Positions 34,476 through 42,556 of a stretch of 64,000 nucleotides of DNA are shown piece after piece. The notes beneath the pieces are model-generated. The model saw nothing but the letters and a program-made list of their open reading frames with translations, was not told the DNA's origin and did no database searches. The stretch is from assembly GCA_031396205.1 (NCBI GenBank), contig JANNKH010000073.1, positions 16,064 to 80,063 on the forward strand. The letters run 5' to 3'. A program made the translations under genes and the position numbers. The DNA is from CAISIP01 sp031396205. GTDB taxonomy: Bacteria; Pseudomonadota; Gammaproteobacteria; Burkholderiales; Burkholderiaceae_C. Within the stretch, counting starts at the first letter, position 1; each line of letters opens with the position of its first letter.

Positions 34476-36275
34476 TCAGACGCCCTGGGGCAGGTCCACG
34501 AGGATCGTCTCGCCGGGCGCCACGCGGGTGAAACGCACCGGTTCGCGGCCGATCTGCAGCGCGCCATCCCGCTGCGTGATGACGATGAACGTCGATCCGG
34601 ATAAAGCTCCGGTGTCCGGGTGATCCTCACGAAAATGCGCGCCGCGCGAATCCTCGCGTGCCAGCGCCGACGTGGCGATGACACGGCTCACCGCGATCAG
34701 GCTGCGCAGGTTCAACCAGTCGTGCCAGCTCAGGTTGAAGCTGCGGTCGCCGTCGGCCACACCGGTGCGCGACAGCCTTGCGTCCAGCCCGTCGAGCGTA
34801 CCCAATGCGCGCTGCAGACCGGGCGTGTCGCGCAGGATGCCGACGTCCTGCCACATGCAGTCGAACAATGCCTCGCGGATCGACTCCAACTCGCCGGGCG
34901 CTTGCACGAACGGCACCAGCTGTTCGGTGATGCAGGCCGTCAGCGCCGCCTCGTCGGGCGCGCGCAGCATGCCTTCGCGCGCAACCCAGTCGGCCATGCT
35001 GTCGCCGGCAATGCCGCCAAAGACGGTGGAGTTGGCCACGCCGTTGCCACCAAGGCGGTTTGCGCCGTGCACGCCTCCGGTGTCTTCGCCGGCCGCAAAC
35101 AGGCCGGTGAGGCCGGTGCGGCAGTCGGCGTCAAAAACCACGCCCCCCATCATGTAGTGCGCCGTCGGAACCACCTCGACCAAGCCAGCGGCCAGATCGA
35201 AGCCGCAATCGGCGCATCGCTCGACCATGCCCTTGAACTGGCGCCGCACGTTCTCGGGCCCCAGGTGCTCCATCTTCAGGTAGACCCCGCCATTGGGCGA
35301 GGTGCGACCGGCGCGCATCTCGGTATAGATAGCGCGAGAAACGATATCCCGTGTGGCGCGTTCGCCGCGGGGATCGTACTGGTCCATGAAGCGCTTTTGC
35401 TCGCCGTTGAGCAGGTGACCGCCAGCGCCGCGCAGGCCTTCTTCAAGAACGGTACCGGTCATGCGCGTGCCGGTGCCAGCGAGCAACCCGGTCGGATGAA
35501 ACTGCACCATCTCCATGTCGCGCAATGGCAGGCCCGCGCGCAGTGCCATGGCCAGGCCGTCGCAGGTCTTGTCGCCCGACGGCGTGTGGTACTTGTACAT
35601 CGTCGGCCCGCCACCGGTGGCCAGCAGCACCGCTTTGGCCTGCACGAACACGAAGCCGCCGTCGCGGATATCGATCATCAGCACACCGGCCAGCGCCTGA
35701 CCGTCGGTGGACTTGATCAGTTCGACTGCGCGATGTTCCTCGAGTCGGTGGATGCCGCGCGACCAGACCTGCTCGGACAGGCGGTTGATGATCTCGATCC
35801 CGGTCAGGTCGCCCTTGTGCACGGTGCGATCAAAAGTTTGCCCGGCAAAAGCCTTCTGGTGCACGCTGCCGTCGGGGTTGCGATCGAAGAAGCAGCCCAG
35901 TTCGTTCTCGAGTTCGTGCACGCGCTCGACGGCCTTGGTCACCAGCGTCCAGGCCAGGTCCTGATCGGACAACCATTTGCTGCCTTCGATGGTGTCCATG
36001 AAGTGGCGCTCGACCGAGTCGCCGGGCGCCAGCGCCACGTTGTAGCCGCCCTGCACCATGCGCGTGCAGCCGCATTTTCCGAGCAGGCCCTTTACCGCCA
36101 CCGTGATGTGCATCGCGGGCGCACTTTGGTGCGCGTGCAGCGCCGCAAACAGACCCGCGCCACCGGAGCCCAGGATCAGGATGTCGGTCTGCAGGCGCCT
36201 GACGGGCGTGGCCGCAGGACTTGCTGCGTGTTGCGCGCTGCGGCGTTCACCGTTGGTACTGCCCGGCGTACTCAC
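34476..36275 (-). CDS. FAD-dependent succinate dehydrogenase/fumarate reductase-like flavoprotein subunit
   Basis: A flavoprotein of 599 residues of the SdhA/FrdA superfamily. FAD loop ILGSGGAGLFAALHA (near residue 34), substrate blocks MVQFHPTGL and EEGLRGAGGHLLN with the catalytic Arg, and PTAHYMMGG with GANRLGGNGVANS are all present. The stretch that normally holds the covalently flavinylated His (SHTxxAxGG) reads GCTRMVQGG, with Cys70 in its place, so FAD should be non-covalent. The gene starts at a GTG overlapping the hydratase beta gene. Iron-sulfur and membrane subunits are encoded at 38871-40349, three genes away. It probably oxidises or reduces a dicarboxylate, but not necessarily succinate. 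Confidence 0.88.
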   Translation of the reverse strand: MSTPGSTNGERRSAQHAASPAATPVRRLQTDILILGSGGAGLFAALHAHQSAPAMHITVAVKGLLGKCGCTRMVQGGYNVALAPGDSVERHFMDTIEGSKWLSDQDLAWTLVTKAVERVHELENELGCFFDRNPDGSVHQKAFAGQTFDRTVHKGDLTGIEIINRLSEQVWSRGIHRLEEHRAVELIKSTDGQALAGVLMIDIRDGGFVFVQAKAVLLATGGGPTMYKYHTPSGDKTCDGLAMALRAGLPLRDMEMVQFHPTGLLAGTGTRMTGTVLEEGLRGAGGHLLNGEQKRFMDQYDPRGERATRDIVSRAIYTEMRAGRTSPNGGVYLKMEHLGPENVRRQFKGMVERCADCGFDLAAGLVEVVPTAHYMMGGVVFDADCRTGLTGLFAAGEDTGGVHGANRLGGNGVANSTVFGGIAGDSMADWVAREGMLRAPDEAALTACITEQLVPFVQAPGELESIREALFDCMWQDVGILRDTPGLQRALGTLDGLDARLSRTGVADGDRSFNLSWHDWLNLRSLIAVSRVIATSALAREDSRGAHFREDHPDTGALSGSTFIVITQRDGALQIGREPVRFTRVAPGETILVDLPQGV

Positions 36276-36883
36276 GCCTGCACGCCCAGGCTTGCCAGTA
36301 CCGCCGCGCGCCGGGCCTGCGCAGCGTCGCGTACACCGTCGTACAGGCTCGCACCCCGGCTATCCATCGCGACCAGCAGCGGGCCAAAATCGCGGATGCG
36401 AAACTGCCAGAGCGACTCGGGATTGAGGTCGTCGAGATCGACATCCTCGATCTGTTCGATCCAGGTGGTTTCCAGCGCCGCTGTGCCGCCAATGATGGCC
36501 AGGTAGGCACCGCCCAGGTCCTGGAACGCCTGCGCCGAAGCCTCACGCAGGCCGCCTTTGCCCACGACCAGGCGCACGCCGTACTGCTCCATCAGCGGGC
36601 GGGTGAAGCGCTCCATGCGATCGGAGGTCGTGGTGCCCACGCACACCGGCTGGTAACCGGCCGGGAACGCATCGCTGCGCTCGACCTTGCGCACATTTGG
36701 TGCGGTGTGGATCACGGCATGGCCGCGCAGGTCGAATCGGGTTGTTCGGCCGCGGTCGAACAGGTGAATCTGTGTTGCATCGCGGATGCCGAACAGGCGC
36801 TGCTGCAGCGTGACGGTGTCGTTCACCTGCAATGCGCGCGCTTGCGCCTCGGTCACGGGCATGGTCAGGTCATGGTGCGCCAT
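36272..36883 (-). CDS. Class I fumarase / L(+)-tartrate dehydratase-type hydro-lyase, beta subunit
   Basis: The small subunit (203 residues) of a two-part class I hydro-lyase, equal to the C-terminal domain of fumarase A or to TtdB. Conserved blocks are GRTTRFDLRGHAVIHTAPNV, VGTTTSDRMERFT, GKGGL and IIGGTAALETTW. It combines with the alpha subunit at 36899-37774, whose gene is 15 bases upstream. Substrates for the family are fumarate/malate, L-tartrate, mesaconate/citramalate and others. Its stop overlaps the flavoprotein start by four bases, which ties hydration and the flavin-linked redox step in one operon. Confidence 0.9.
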   Translation of the reverse strand: MAHHDLTMPVTEAQARALQVNDTVTLQQRLFGIRDATQIHLFDRGRTTRFDLRGHAVIHTAPNVRKVERSDAFPAGYQPVCVGTTTSDRMERFTRPLMEQYGVRLVVGKGGLREASAQAFQDLGGAYLAIIGGTAALETTWIEQIEDVDLDDLNPESLWQFRIRDFGPLLVAMDSRGASLYDGVRDAAQARRAAVLASLGVQA

Positions 36884-36898
36884 GGTGTCGCTTTTCTT

Positions 36899-37774
36899 TC
36901 AGAAGCCGATAGTCACGCCGGCCGGCGTGAAGTCGGCGCGCGCACGGCGCGCCGAATGGCATTGCATGTTGACCGCGATCGGGTTCATCGTGATGTGGGT
37001 CGCGGCCAGTTCAATATGCACGGCAAAGGCCGTCGCGTCGCCGCCAAGGCCCTGCGGGCCGACTCCGAGCTGGTTGACGGCCACCGACAGCTGCTGCTCC
37101 AGTTCGGCGCCGGCAGCATCCTGGCAGCGGCTGCCCAGCGGCCGCGTCGCCGCGCGCTTGGCCAGCGCCACCGCGAGGTCGGACGTGCCGCCCAGGCCGA
37201 CACCGACGATGGTCGGCGGGCAGGTCTTACCACCGGCGGCGAGCACGCAATCGATGACGAAGGTCTTGATTGCGGCGATACCGTCGGCGGGCACTGCCAT
37301 CTTCAGAAACGAGTTGTTCTCCGAACCGCTGCCCTTGGGAATCATCTCGATGCGCAGGTTCTCGGGCTCGTCGCTGAAGTCGATGTGGATCACCGGCACC
37401 TCGATGCCGCAGGAGGTGTGCTCGTTCTTGCGCGTGAGCGGATGCACGACCGAACTGCGCAGCGGGTATTCCCGCGTGGCACGCTCGCAGCCGCGGCGGA
37501 TGGCCTGCTTGAGCGCCTGGCCGTCTACCTCGACGCCCTTGCCAATCCACAGATTGTAGATCGGCACGCCGGTGTCCTGGCACAGCAGGTTGTCGGTCTG
37601 CTCGGCCACCGCGATGTTCTGCACCATCGTGGCCAGCACGCGCCGGGCGGTGGCGCCGGTCTCGCTCCGTTCGAGCCGGTCAAAGCCTTGCTTGATGTCG
37701 GGTGGGAGCACCTTGAGCGCGCGGATGTACAGCTCCTTGGCCGTTTCCTCGACAGCCTGCAGATCGATTTTCAT
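36899..37774 (-). CDS. Class I fumarase / L(+)-tartrate dehydratase-type hydro-lyase, alpha subunit
   Basis: The large subunit (291 residues) carrying the oxygen-sensitive [4Fe-4S] cluster. Three cysteines placed as in FumA and TtdA are visible: LLCQDTGVP, NEHTSCGIEVP and GGKTCPPTIVG. The GLGG loop (GVGLGGTSDLAVALAKRAA) and SGSENNSFLKM are also family hallmarks. It ends with MNPIAVNMQCHSARRA. With the beta subunit it adds water to an unsaturated dicarboxylate or removes it. Two-subunit forms are commonest among tartrate and mesaconate/fumarate hydratases of bacteria and archaea. The gene is 27 bases downstream of the receptor gene. Confidence 0.9.
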   Translation of the reverse strand: MKIDLQAVEETAKELYIRALKVLPPDIKQGFDRLERSETGATARRVLATMVQNIAVAEQTDNLLCQDTGVPIYNLWIGKGVEVDGQALKQAIRRGCERATREYPLRSSVVHPLTRKNEHTSCGIEVPVIHIDFSDEPENLRIEMIPKGSGSENNSFLKMAVPADGIAAIKTFVIDCVLAAGGKTCPPTIVGVGLGGTSDLAVALAKRAATRPLGSRCQDAAGAELEQQLSVAVNQLGVGPQGLGGDATAFAVHIELAATHITMNPIAVNMQCHSARRARADFTPAGVTIGF

Positions 37775-37801
37775 GGGGTCCTTGTGCGCGATGAACGGCG
37801 C

Positions 37802-38788
37802 TCAGTTGGCGACCAGGCCGCGATTCTTGACGACGACCCCCCAGCGCGACAATTCCTGGTCCATCGCGCTGATGAAGTCGGCGGTCGCATTGCCGACCGG
37901 GCTAATGCCCAGGTTGTCGAGCTGGGCCCGGGTCTCGGGGTCGGCCAGCACCTTGGCCGTGTCGCGCTGGATCTTGGCGACGATCGCCGGTGGCGTGCCA
38001 GCCGGAGCGAACAGGCCGAACCAGCCGGTGTTCTCGAAGCCTGGCAGGCCGCTCTCGGCTATCGTTGGCACGTCGGGCAATCGCGCCGAGCGCTGCTTTC
38101 CGGTCACAGCCAGCGCGCGCAGCCGGCCATTGCCCAGCAATGCCGAGGCGGCCGCAAAGTTGCCCACCATCATCTGCACCTGGTTGCCGATCAGGTCGGT
38201 ATAGGCCGGCGCCTCGCCCTTGTAGGGCACATGCGTGATGGCGATGCCGGCGGCATCGGCGAAGTTCTCACTCGCCAGGTGCACCTGGCTACCGACACCG
38301 GCCGAGCCAAAGTTGATCTTTCCCGGCTGGGATTTGGCTAGCGCAATCAGCTCCTTGACGCTCTTGACCGGGGAGCTTTCCGGCACCACGAGCAGCATCG
38401 GGCCGCTGGCGACATTGGTGATGGCCTGCAGATCCTTCTTGGTATCGAAGGGCATGCTCTTATACAGATGCGGGTTGATCGTGATGCTGCCCGAGGCCAT
38501 CAAAACCGTGTAGCCGTCATTCGGCGACTTGGCCACCATGTCGGCGCCCACGTTGCCCCCGGCGCCGGCGCGGTTGTCGATCAGCACCGACTGGCCCCAC
38601 AGCACCGCCAGCTTCTGCCCGATCATGCGTGCCACCACATCGGTGGTGCCGCCCGCTGCAAATGGAACGACCATGCGAACCGGCTTGGCCGGCCAGTTGG
38701 CCTGCGCGCCGGCAGCCAGCGGCAAGCCCATGCCGAAAAAGCCAACGACGAGCGCACGACGCAGGATCGAGAAGGATGCAGTTGTCAT
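37802..38788 (-). CDS. Tripartite tricarboxylate transporter receptor (Bug family)
   Basis: A periplasmic receptor of 328 residues. The start ATG 38788 (MTTASFSILRRALVV) has GGAG nine bases upstream and opens a standard signal peptide cleaved near LAAGAQA. The mature protein begins with NWPAKPVRMVVPFAAGGTTDVVAR, the Bug signature, followed by DNRAGAGGNVGADMVAKSPNDGYT. Bug proteins bind carboxylates such as citrate, tartrate, succinate derivatives or nicotinate. No TctA/TctB membrane genes are visible here, so the receptor would share a permease encoded elsewhere or be a sensor. Its place inside the hydratase/dehydrogenase operon makes the operon's substrate the likely ligand. Confidence 0.92.
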   Translation of the reverse strand: MTTASFSILRRALVVGFFGMGLPLAAGAQANWPAKPVRMVVPFAAGGTTDVVARMIGQKLAVLWGQSVLIDNRAGAGGNVGADMVAKSPNDGYTVLMASGSITINPHLYKSMPFDTKKDLQAITNVASGPMLLVVPESSPVKSVKELIALAKSQPGKINFGSAGVGSQVHLASENFADAAGIAITHVPYKGEAPAYTDLIGNQVQMMVGNFAAASALLGNGRLRALAVTGKQRSARLPDVPTIAESGLPGFENTGWFGLFAPAGTPPAIVAKIQRDTAKVLADPETRAQLDNLGISPVGNATADFISAMDQELSRWGVVVKNRGLVAN

Positions 38789-38870
38789 TGTGTTTGTCTC
38801 CAGGAAAAAGGTAAGGAACGAAGATACGAGCGAACGAAGAATACGCCAATTGCTGCATCGCCGGCCGATG

Positions 38871-39233
38871 TCAGGACAGCAGAGCAAGTGCAAACGCGAG
38901 CCCCATGGCCATCGCACAGCCAGCCGCCGCGGCGATCCAGTTCTTGCGCAGACCCGAGGCGGGACCGAACTCAATCAGCAAAAGGCGCACCCCTCCCATC
39001 ATGTGCAGCGACAACAGGACCACGAGTCCCCATTCGGCAACTTTGAAAAGCCCCTGGTCAGCGAAGCGCAGAAATCCGTCCAGCGCCGCCGCTCCATGCA
39101 ATGCCTGTCCCAATGCCCAGAAATGCAGCGGCAGGAACAGGGCAAGTGCAAGCCCGGACAACCTGTGGACCAGAAACGCCCACCAGGCCGGGTGTGCATG
39201 CGCGCGCGCATCGGTGCGCTGCATCGCCGTCAT
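38871..39233 (-). CDS. Succinate dehydrogenase/fumarate reductase-type membrane anchor subunit (second)
   Basis: A small integral membrane protein of 120 residues with three helices. It has the SdhC-type opening FLVHRLSGLALALFLPLHFW, in which His-Arg-x-Ser-Gly lines the quinone pocket. The second helix carries a His in VVLLSLHMMGGVRLLL, a candidate haem ligand. It pairs with the anchor at 39230-39589 (four-base ATGA overlap) to attach the iron-sulfur and flavoprotein subunits to the membrane and pass electrons to or from quinone. Confidence 0.85.
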   Translation of the reverse strand: MTAMQRTDARAHAHPAWWAFLVHRLSGLALALFLPLHFWALGQALHGAAALDGFLRFADQGLFKVAEWGLVVLLSLHMMGGVRLLLIEFGPASGLRKNWIAAAAGCAMAMGLAFALALLS

Positions 39234-39589
39234 GACGAGGTCTCAATGCCGACCACCGCCCAGACAGCGCGCAGTCCGGTGACCAACAGCAGCAGAGCGA
39301 ACAGCCGCGCGCCCCACAGCGCTGGTGTGGGGCCAATGCTCCACCACTCACGCGCAATATTGGCCAGCCCCACCGGCACATGTGCCGCGCAGGCAATCAC
39401 GAAAACGGCGTAAAACGCGCCGAAGGTCCAGTTACCCTGGGTGCGACCCAGGATTTCTGCCGCGCTCAGGCCACCGCGTACGGCGTAGACCATCACCGCC
39501 AGATGCACCAGAACGCACAGCGCCAGAACCATGGCACTGACGCGCTGCCAGTACCAGCGCTTGGCTTGTGCAATGGCGGCGGCGCTCAC
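39230..39589 (-). CDS. Succinate dehydrogenase/fumarate reductase-type membrane anchor subunit (first)
   Basis: A membrane subunit of about 119 residues with three helices, seen as VSAMVLALCVLVHLAVMVYAV, FYAVFVIACAAHVPVGLANI and LFALLLLVTGLRAVWAV. Histidines in the first two helices (VLVHLAV and CAAHVPVG) are candidates for haem b. I place the start at GTG 39589, ten bases after the iron-sulfur gene's stop. The frame stays open upstream, but that part only overlaps the iron-sulfur gene antiphase. The ribosome site is weak, so translation probably depends on coupling to the iron-sulfur gene. Confidence 0.82.
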   Translation of the reverse strand: MSAAAIAQAKRWYWQRVSAMVLALCVLVHLAVMVYAVRGGLSAAEILGRTQGNWTFGAFYAVFVIACAAHVPVGLANIAREWWSIGPTPALWGARLFALLLLVTGLRAVWAVVGIETSS

Positions 39590-39599
39590 CGGGCAACTT

Positions 39600-40349
39600 T
39601 CATAACCGGCCTCGCACCGCGGCCTGGGCCACGACACGCTTGAGCCCGGCGATGGCCAGCGTGGGCGCCAGTTGCTTGGGGCAGCGCTCGGTGCAGGACC
39701 CTTGTGTGTGGCAGGAATGGCAACCGGCATCGCCCGCCACTGCGCGCAGGCGCTCGATCTGCTGCACGTCGCGCACGTCGTTGACCAGCGTCCAGGCCCG
39801 GTTCAGCGCAGCCGGCCCGAGGTAATCGGGTTGCCAGCCAACCACGTCGCACGACGCGTAACAGACCGCACATCCGATGCACTCGATGCCGGCGTTGGCT
39901 GCTGCGCGTTGGGGTGATGCAGGCGCAACCTGCGCGAAGTCATCGTGGCGGGTGGCCGCACCCTTGAACTGGCCCTTGGCCGCCGCCCATTTGTCGAAGA
40001 AGGTCGACATGTCGGTGACCAGGTCTTTCACCACCGGCAGGTTGGCCAGCGGCGCGATCTGGATCGCACCCTGCGCATCGACCACTTGCGCCACATGCGT
40101 GCGACAGGTCCAGCGCGCCTTTCCGTTGACCGTCATCGCGCAGGAGCCGCACATGCCCACGCGGCAGGCAAACCGGTAACCCAGTGACGGTTCAAGCCGG
40201 CGCTGGATGTAGGTGACAACGTCCAGCACGGTCTGACTGGCCTGGCGCGGGACCTGATAGTCCTGGAACCGGCCTGCTGCCATGCCGCGCCAGACCGAGA
40301 CTCTGAGGGGCGCCGTGGTCGTGGCAGACGGGGTTGTCAAAAGTTCCAT
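39600..40349 (-). CDS. Succinate dehydrogenase/fumarate reductase-type iron-sulfur subunit
   Basis: The electron-transfer subunit, 249 residues. An N-terminal plant-type ferredoxin domain holds [2Fe-2S] cysteines in CRVGMCGSCAM and a later Cys in WTCRTHV. The C-terminal part has CIGCAVCYASC for [4Fe-4S], and CHSCHTQGSCTERCPKQ for the remaining cluster ligands. ATG 40349 has AGGA seven bases upstream. It is the first gene of the minus-strand module, divergent from the LysR gene. Its matching flavoprotein gene is downstream, after three other genes, which is not the usual order. Confidence 0.9.
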   Translation of the reverse strand: MELLTTPSATTTAPLRVSVWRGMAAGRFQDYQVPRQASQTVLDVVTYIQRRLEPSLGYRFACRVGMCGSCAMTVNGKARWTCRTHVAQVVDAQGAIQIAPLANLPVVKDLVTDMSTFFDKWAAAKGQFKGAATRHDDFAQVAPASPQRAAANAGIECIGCAVCYASCDVVGWQPDYLGPAALNRAWTLVNDVRDVQQIERLRAVAGDAGCHSCHTQGSCTERCPKQLAPTLAIAGLKRVVAQAAVRGRL

Positions 40350-40393
40350 GTGCACATCCTAGGGTCACCGGCTAGAAAACAAAAGCCATTTTT

Positions 40394-40415
40394 ATTGCTT
40401 TCGAGCTAAAGCAAT
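40394..40415. promoter_or_regulatory. LysR-type operator palindrome
   Basis: Perfect arms ATTGCTTT (40394-40401) and AAAGCAAT (40408-40415) flank a six-base spacer, a dyad containing the T-N11-A core typical of LysR-type activator sites. It lies 44 bases before the iron-sulfur gene start on one side and 48 bases before the LysR start on the other, ideal for control of both. Confidence 0.6.
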
Positions 40416-40463
40416 TCTTTAGAATCCGCAGGACGCCCGCGGCGTTGCGAACCCCCATTGCCC

Positions 40464-41342
40464 ATGCCATCGATCCGCAACCTCAAGACTTTTCTAGCCG
40501 TGGCGCGCCACGGCAGCTTTGTCGGTGCGGGCAACGAAATCGGCCTGACCGCCGCGGCTGTGGGCCTGCAGGTTCGCGCGCTGGAGGGCGAGTTGCGGCA
40601 ACAACTGTTCGACCGCAGTGGCCGGGCCATCGTGCTCAATACGGCGGGCCGCTCGATGGTGGCACCCATGACCGAACTGGTGGCCCGCTATGAAGCGCTG
40701 GCTGCGCCAACCGAAGGCGAGTCACTCAGCGGGAAACTCGTCATGGGCGCCCTGGTGTCCGCACTGATGGGTGCTTTCGCCGATGGTCTGCTGGCATTGA
40801 CCAGCCAGCATCCGGCGCTGGAGGTCAAACTGTTCGCCGGCCAGTCAGCCGATTTCGCGCAACGCGTCGATGGTGGCCAACTGGATGCGGCAGTGGTCGC
40901 ACAGCCCCCGTTCCGGCTTGCGTCCAGTCTTGTGTGGACCCCACTGTACGATGAGCCAATGGTACTCATCGTGCCGCGGCAACCGCGCTTTGCCTTGATG
41001 GACGATCCACTGCACATTCTTCGGGCCAGCCCGTTCCTGCGTTTTGATCGCCTGGCCTGGACCGGCCATTTGGTCGACAAGGCATTGGCACAGGCCGGCG
41101 CAACGGTGCGCGAGGGCATGGAGCTGAACTCGGTCGAGGCCATCGTGGCGCTGGTGCGCCAGGGCTTTGGCGTATCCATCGTTCCCAAGCTTGCCAATGT
41201 GCAATGGTCGCGCGACCGCGCATTGCGTTTCATGACACTACCCGGTGTTGATGTTCTGCGCCGGGTCGGACTGTTGGAGCGGCGCGGGCATGGCCGCAGT
41301 CGGGTCACCGCGGCGATCAAGGATTACTTCGCTGCGCGATAG
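40464..41342 (+). CDS. LysR family transcriptional regulator
   Basis: A regulator of 292 residues. The N-terminal winged helix-turn-helix is FLAVARHGSFVGAGNEIGLT followed by AAAVGLQVRALEGELRQQLF. The rest is the periplasmic-binding-like effector domain (LVMGALVSALMGAFADGLL, FGVSIVPKLANVQ). It is transcribed away from the iron-sulfur gene, with the operator palindrome at 40394-40415 between them, so it probably activates the dehydrogenase/hydratase module in response to its substrate or product. The start is ATG 40464; a TTG two codons earlier is possible. Confidence 0.92.
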   Translation: MPSIRNLKTFLAVARHGSFVGAGNEIGLTAAAVGLQVRALEGELRQQLFDRSGRAIVLNTAGRSMVAPMTELVARYEALAAPTEGESLSGKLVMGALVSALMGAFADGLLALTSQHPALEVKLFAGQSADFAQRVDGGQLDAAVVAQPPFRLASSLVWTPLYDEPMVLIVPRQPRFALMDDPLHILRASPFLRFDRLAWTGHLVDKALAQAGATVREGMELNSVEAIVALVRQGFGVSIVPKLANVQWSRDRALRFMTLPGVDVLRRVGLLERRGHGRSRVTAAIKDYFAAR

Positions 41343-41456
41343 GTTGCGCTTCGGCCTGCCCTGGCACACATTGCAACGTGGACTCGGGCACGGGCTCGGT
41401 GCCACAGGACCGATCGCCTCAGCCGGCAATCGGGCTTCAATCTGGCGCAAGACCCA

Positions 41457-41909
41457 TTACTGCACCGGCCCCTTGAGCGCTTCCGGCAAGGCCAACTGCA
41501 TCACCTCGATGCCCTCGTCGGCCAGCGCCTCGGTTTCCGCCTGCGACGCCTTGCCCCGAATGCCGCGGTGCGGCAGCTCGCCATAGTGGATGCGGCGCGC
41601 CTCCTCGGCAAAGCGCTCACCTACATCGTCGGTATTGGCCAGGATGCGCCTGGCCATGCCCAGCCAGGCGGCCTGCAATGCCATCTGGGGATCGTCAGTG
41701 GCCACGACGTCGCGTCGGACCTGTTCTGCCGGAGCCTGCGCGTGGCCCAGGTTCAGGCGCGGCGCGGTGAGCTTCTTGGTGATGGTAGTGTCGCCACACA
41801 TCGGGCAGGCCACCAGACCACGTGCCAGCTGGCCGATGTAGTCGTCCTCGGACCCGAACCAGCCTTCAAATCCGTGCGATTGCGCGCATTGAAGATCCAG
41901 TACTTTCAT
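41457..41909 (-). CDS. DUF1178 family protein
   Basis: A small protein of 150 residues of unknown function, common in alpha- and betaproteobacteria. It opens with MKVLDLQCAQSHGFEGWFGS and has a Cys pair in VACPMCGDTTITKKL that may bind zinc. C-terminal blocks are EEARRIHYGELPHRGIRG and GIEVMQLALPEAL, both diagnostic of the family. It is the last gene of the complex I region and sits seven bases downstream of the NUDIX gene, an arrangement typical of Burkholderiales. It converges with the LysR gene across 114 bases that hold no clear terminator. Confidence 0.9.
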   Translation of the reverse strand: MKVLDLQCAQSHGFEGWFGSEDDYIGQLARGLVACPMCGDTTITKKLTAPRLNLGHAQAPAEQVRRDVVATDDPQMALQAAWLGMARRILANTDDVGERFAEEARRIHYGELPHRGIRGKASQAETEALADEGIEVMQLALPEALKGPVQ

Positions 41910-41916
41910 GCTTCGA

Positions 41917-42552
41917 TTATCCGGCAGCGCAGGATTGCGCGTCGCGTCGCCAATCCAGAGTCCATGCTCCGGCAACGACGTTCTGCAACCAAAGTGCCGC
42001 CACCAGCGTCTTGCCGTCGGTGACCCGGCCGTCGCTGCAGCATTGCAGCAGTTCAGGCAGCGTGGTGTCGATCACCTCCAGGAACTCACCCTGGTCCAGA
42101 TCGGGCTCACCCAGGACCAGATCCCGGGCGAACCAGATATCGATGAATTCGGTTGAGTACGCCACCAGCGGATGCATGACGCCGGCATGTGCCCATTCGC
42201 GCGCGCGATAACCGGTTTCCTCGCGCAACTCGCGTTGCGCGCACAGCAACAGGTCTTCACCGCCATCGCGCTTGCCGGCCGGGAACTCCAGCATGACCTG
42301 TCCGATCGGATGGCGGTACTGGCGCTCCATCACCAGGCGCAATCCACCGGCTGCATCGGTGCGCATGGGAATGATCATGACCGCGCCGGGATGCACCACA
42401 AACTCGCGGGTCGCATGGGATGCATCGGGCAATCGCACCGTATCGCGGCGCACCTGCAGGAAATGGCCCTGCAACAGCTCCAGCTGCACCGTCGTGTGCT
42501 CGATCAAATGCGCGTCAGGCTCGCGCGCCGGATCGCCGGGCGGATGCGACAC
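41917..42552 (-). CDS. NUDIX hydrolase (ADP-ribose pyrophosphatase-like)
   Basis: A pyrophosphohydrolase of 211 residues. The NUDIX box is intact: GKRDGGEDLLLCAQRELREE followed by TGY, with Gly, Glu, Arg-Glu and Glu-Glu in their required places. The preceding LEFPAGK and the later YSTEFIDIWFARDL resemble ADP-ribose/ADP-sugar hydrolases. It probably clears ADP-ribose or NADH-derived metabolites, which would suit its position just after nuoN, but that is inference. It starts at GTG 42552, only four bases from the nuoN stop, so it is almost surely part of the nuo transcript. Confidence 0.9.
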   Translation of the reverse strand: MSHPPGDPAREPDAHLIEHTTVQLELLQGHFLQVRRDTVRLPDASHATREFVVHPGAVMIIPMRTDAAGGLRLVMERQYRHPIGQVMLEFPAGKRDGGEDLLLCAQRELREETGYRAREWAHAGVMHPLVAYSTEFIDIWFARDLVLGEPDLDQGEFLEVIDTTLPELLQCCSDGRVTDGKTLVAALWLQNVVAGAWTLDWRRDAQSCAAG

Positions 42553-42556
42553 GCGA

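Noticed and set aside
41343..41456. Terminator between the LysR and DUF1178 genes
   Set aside because: Only a weak GGCAC/GTGCC stem is present and no T-run follows.
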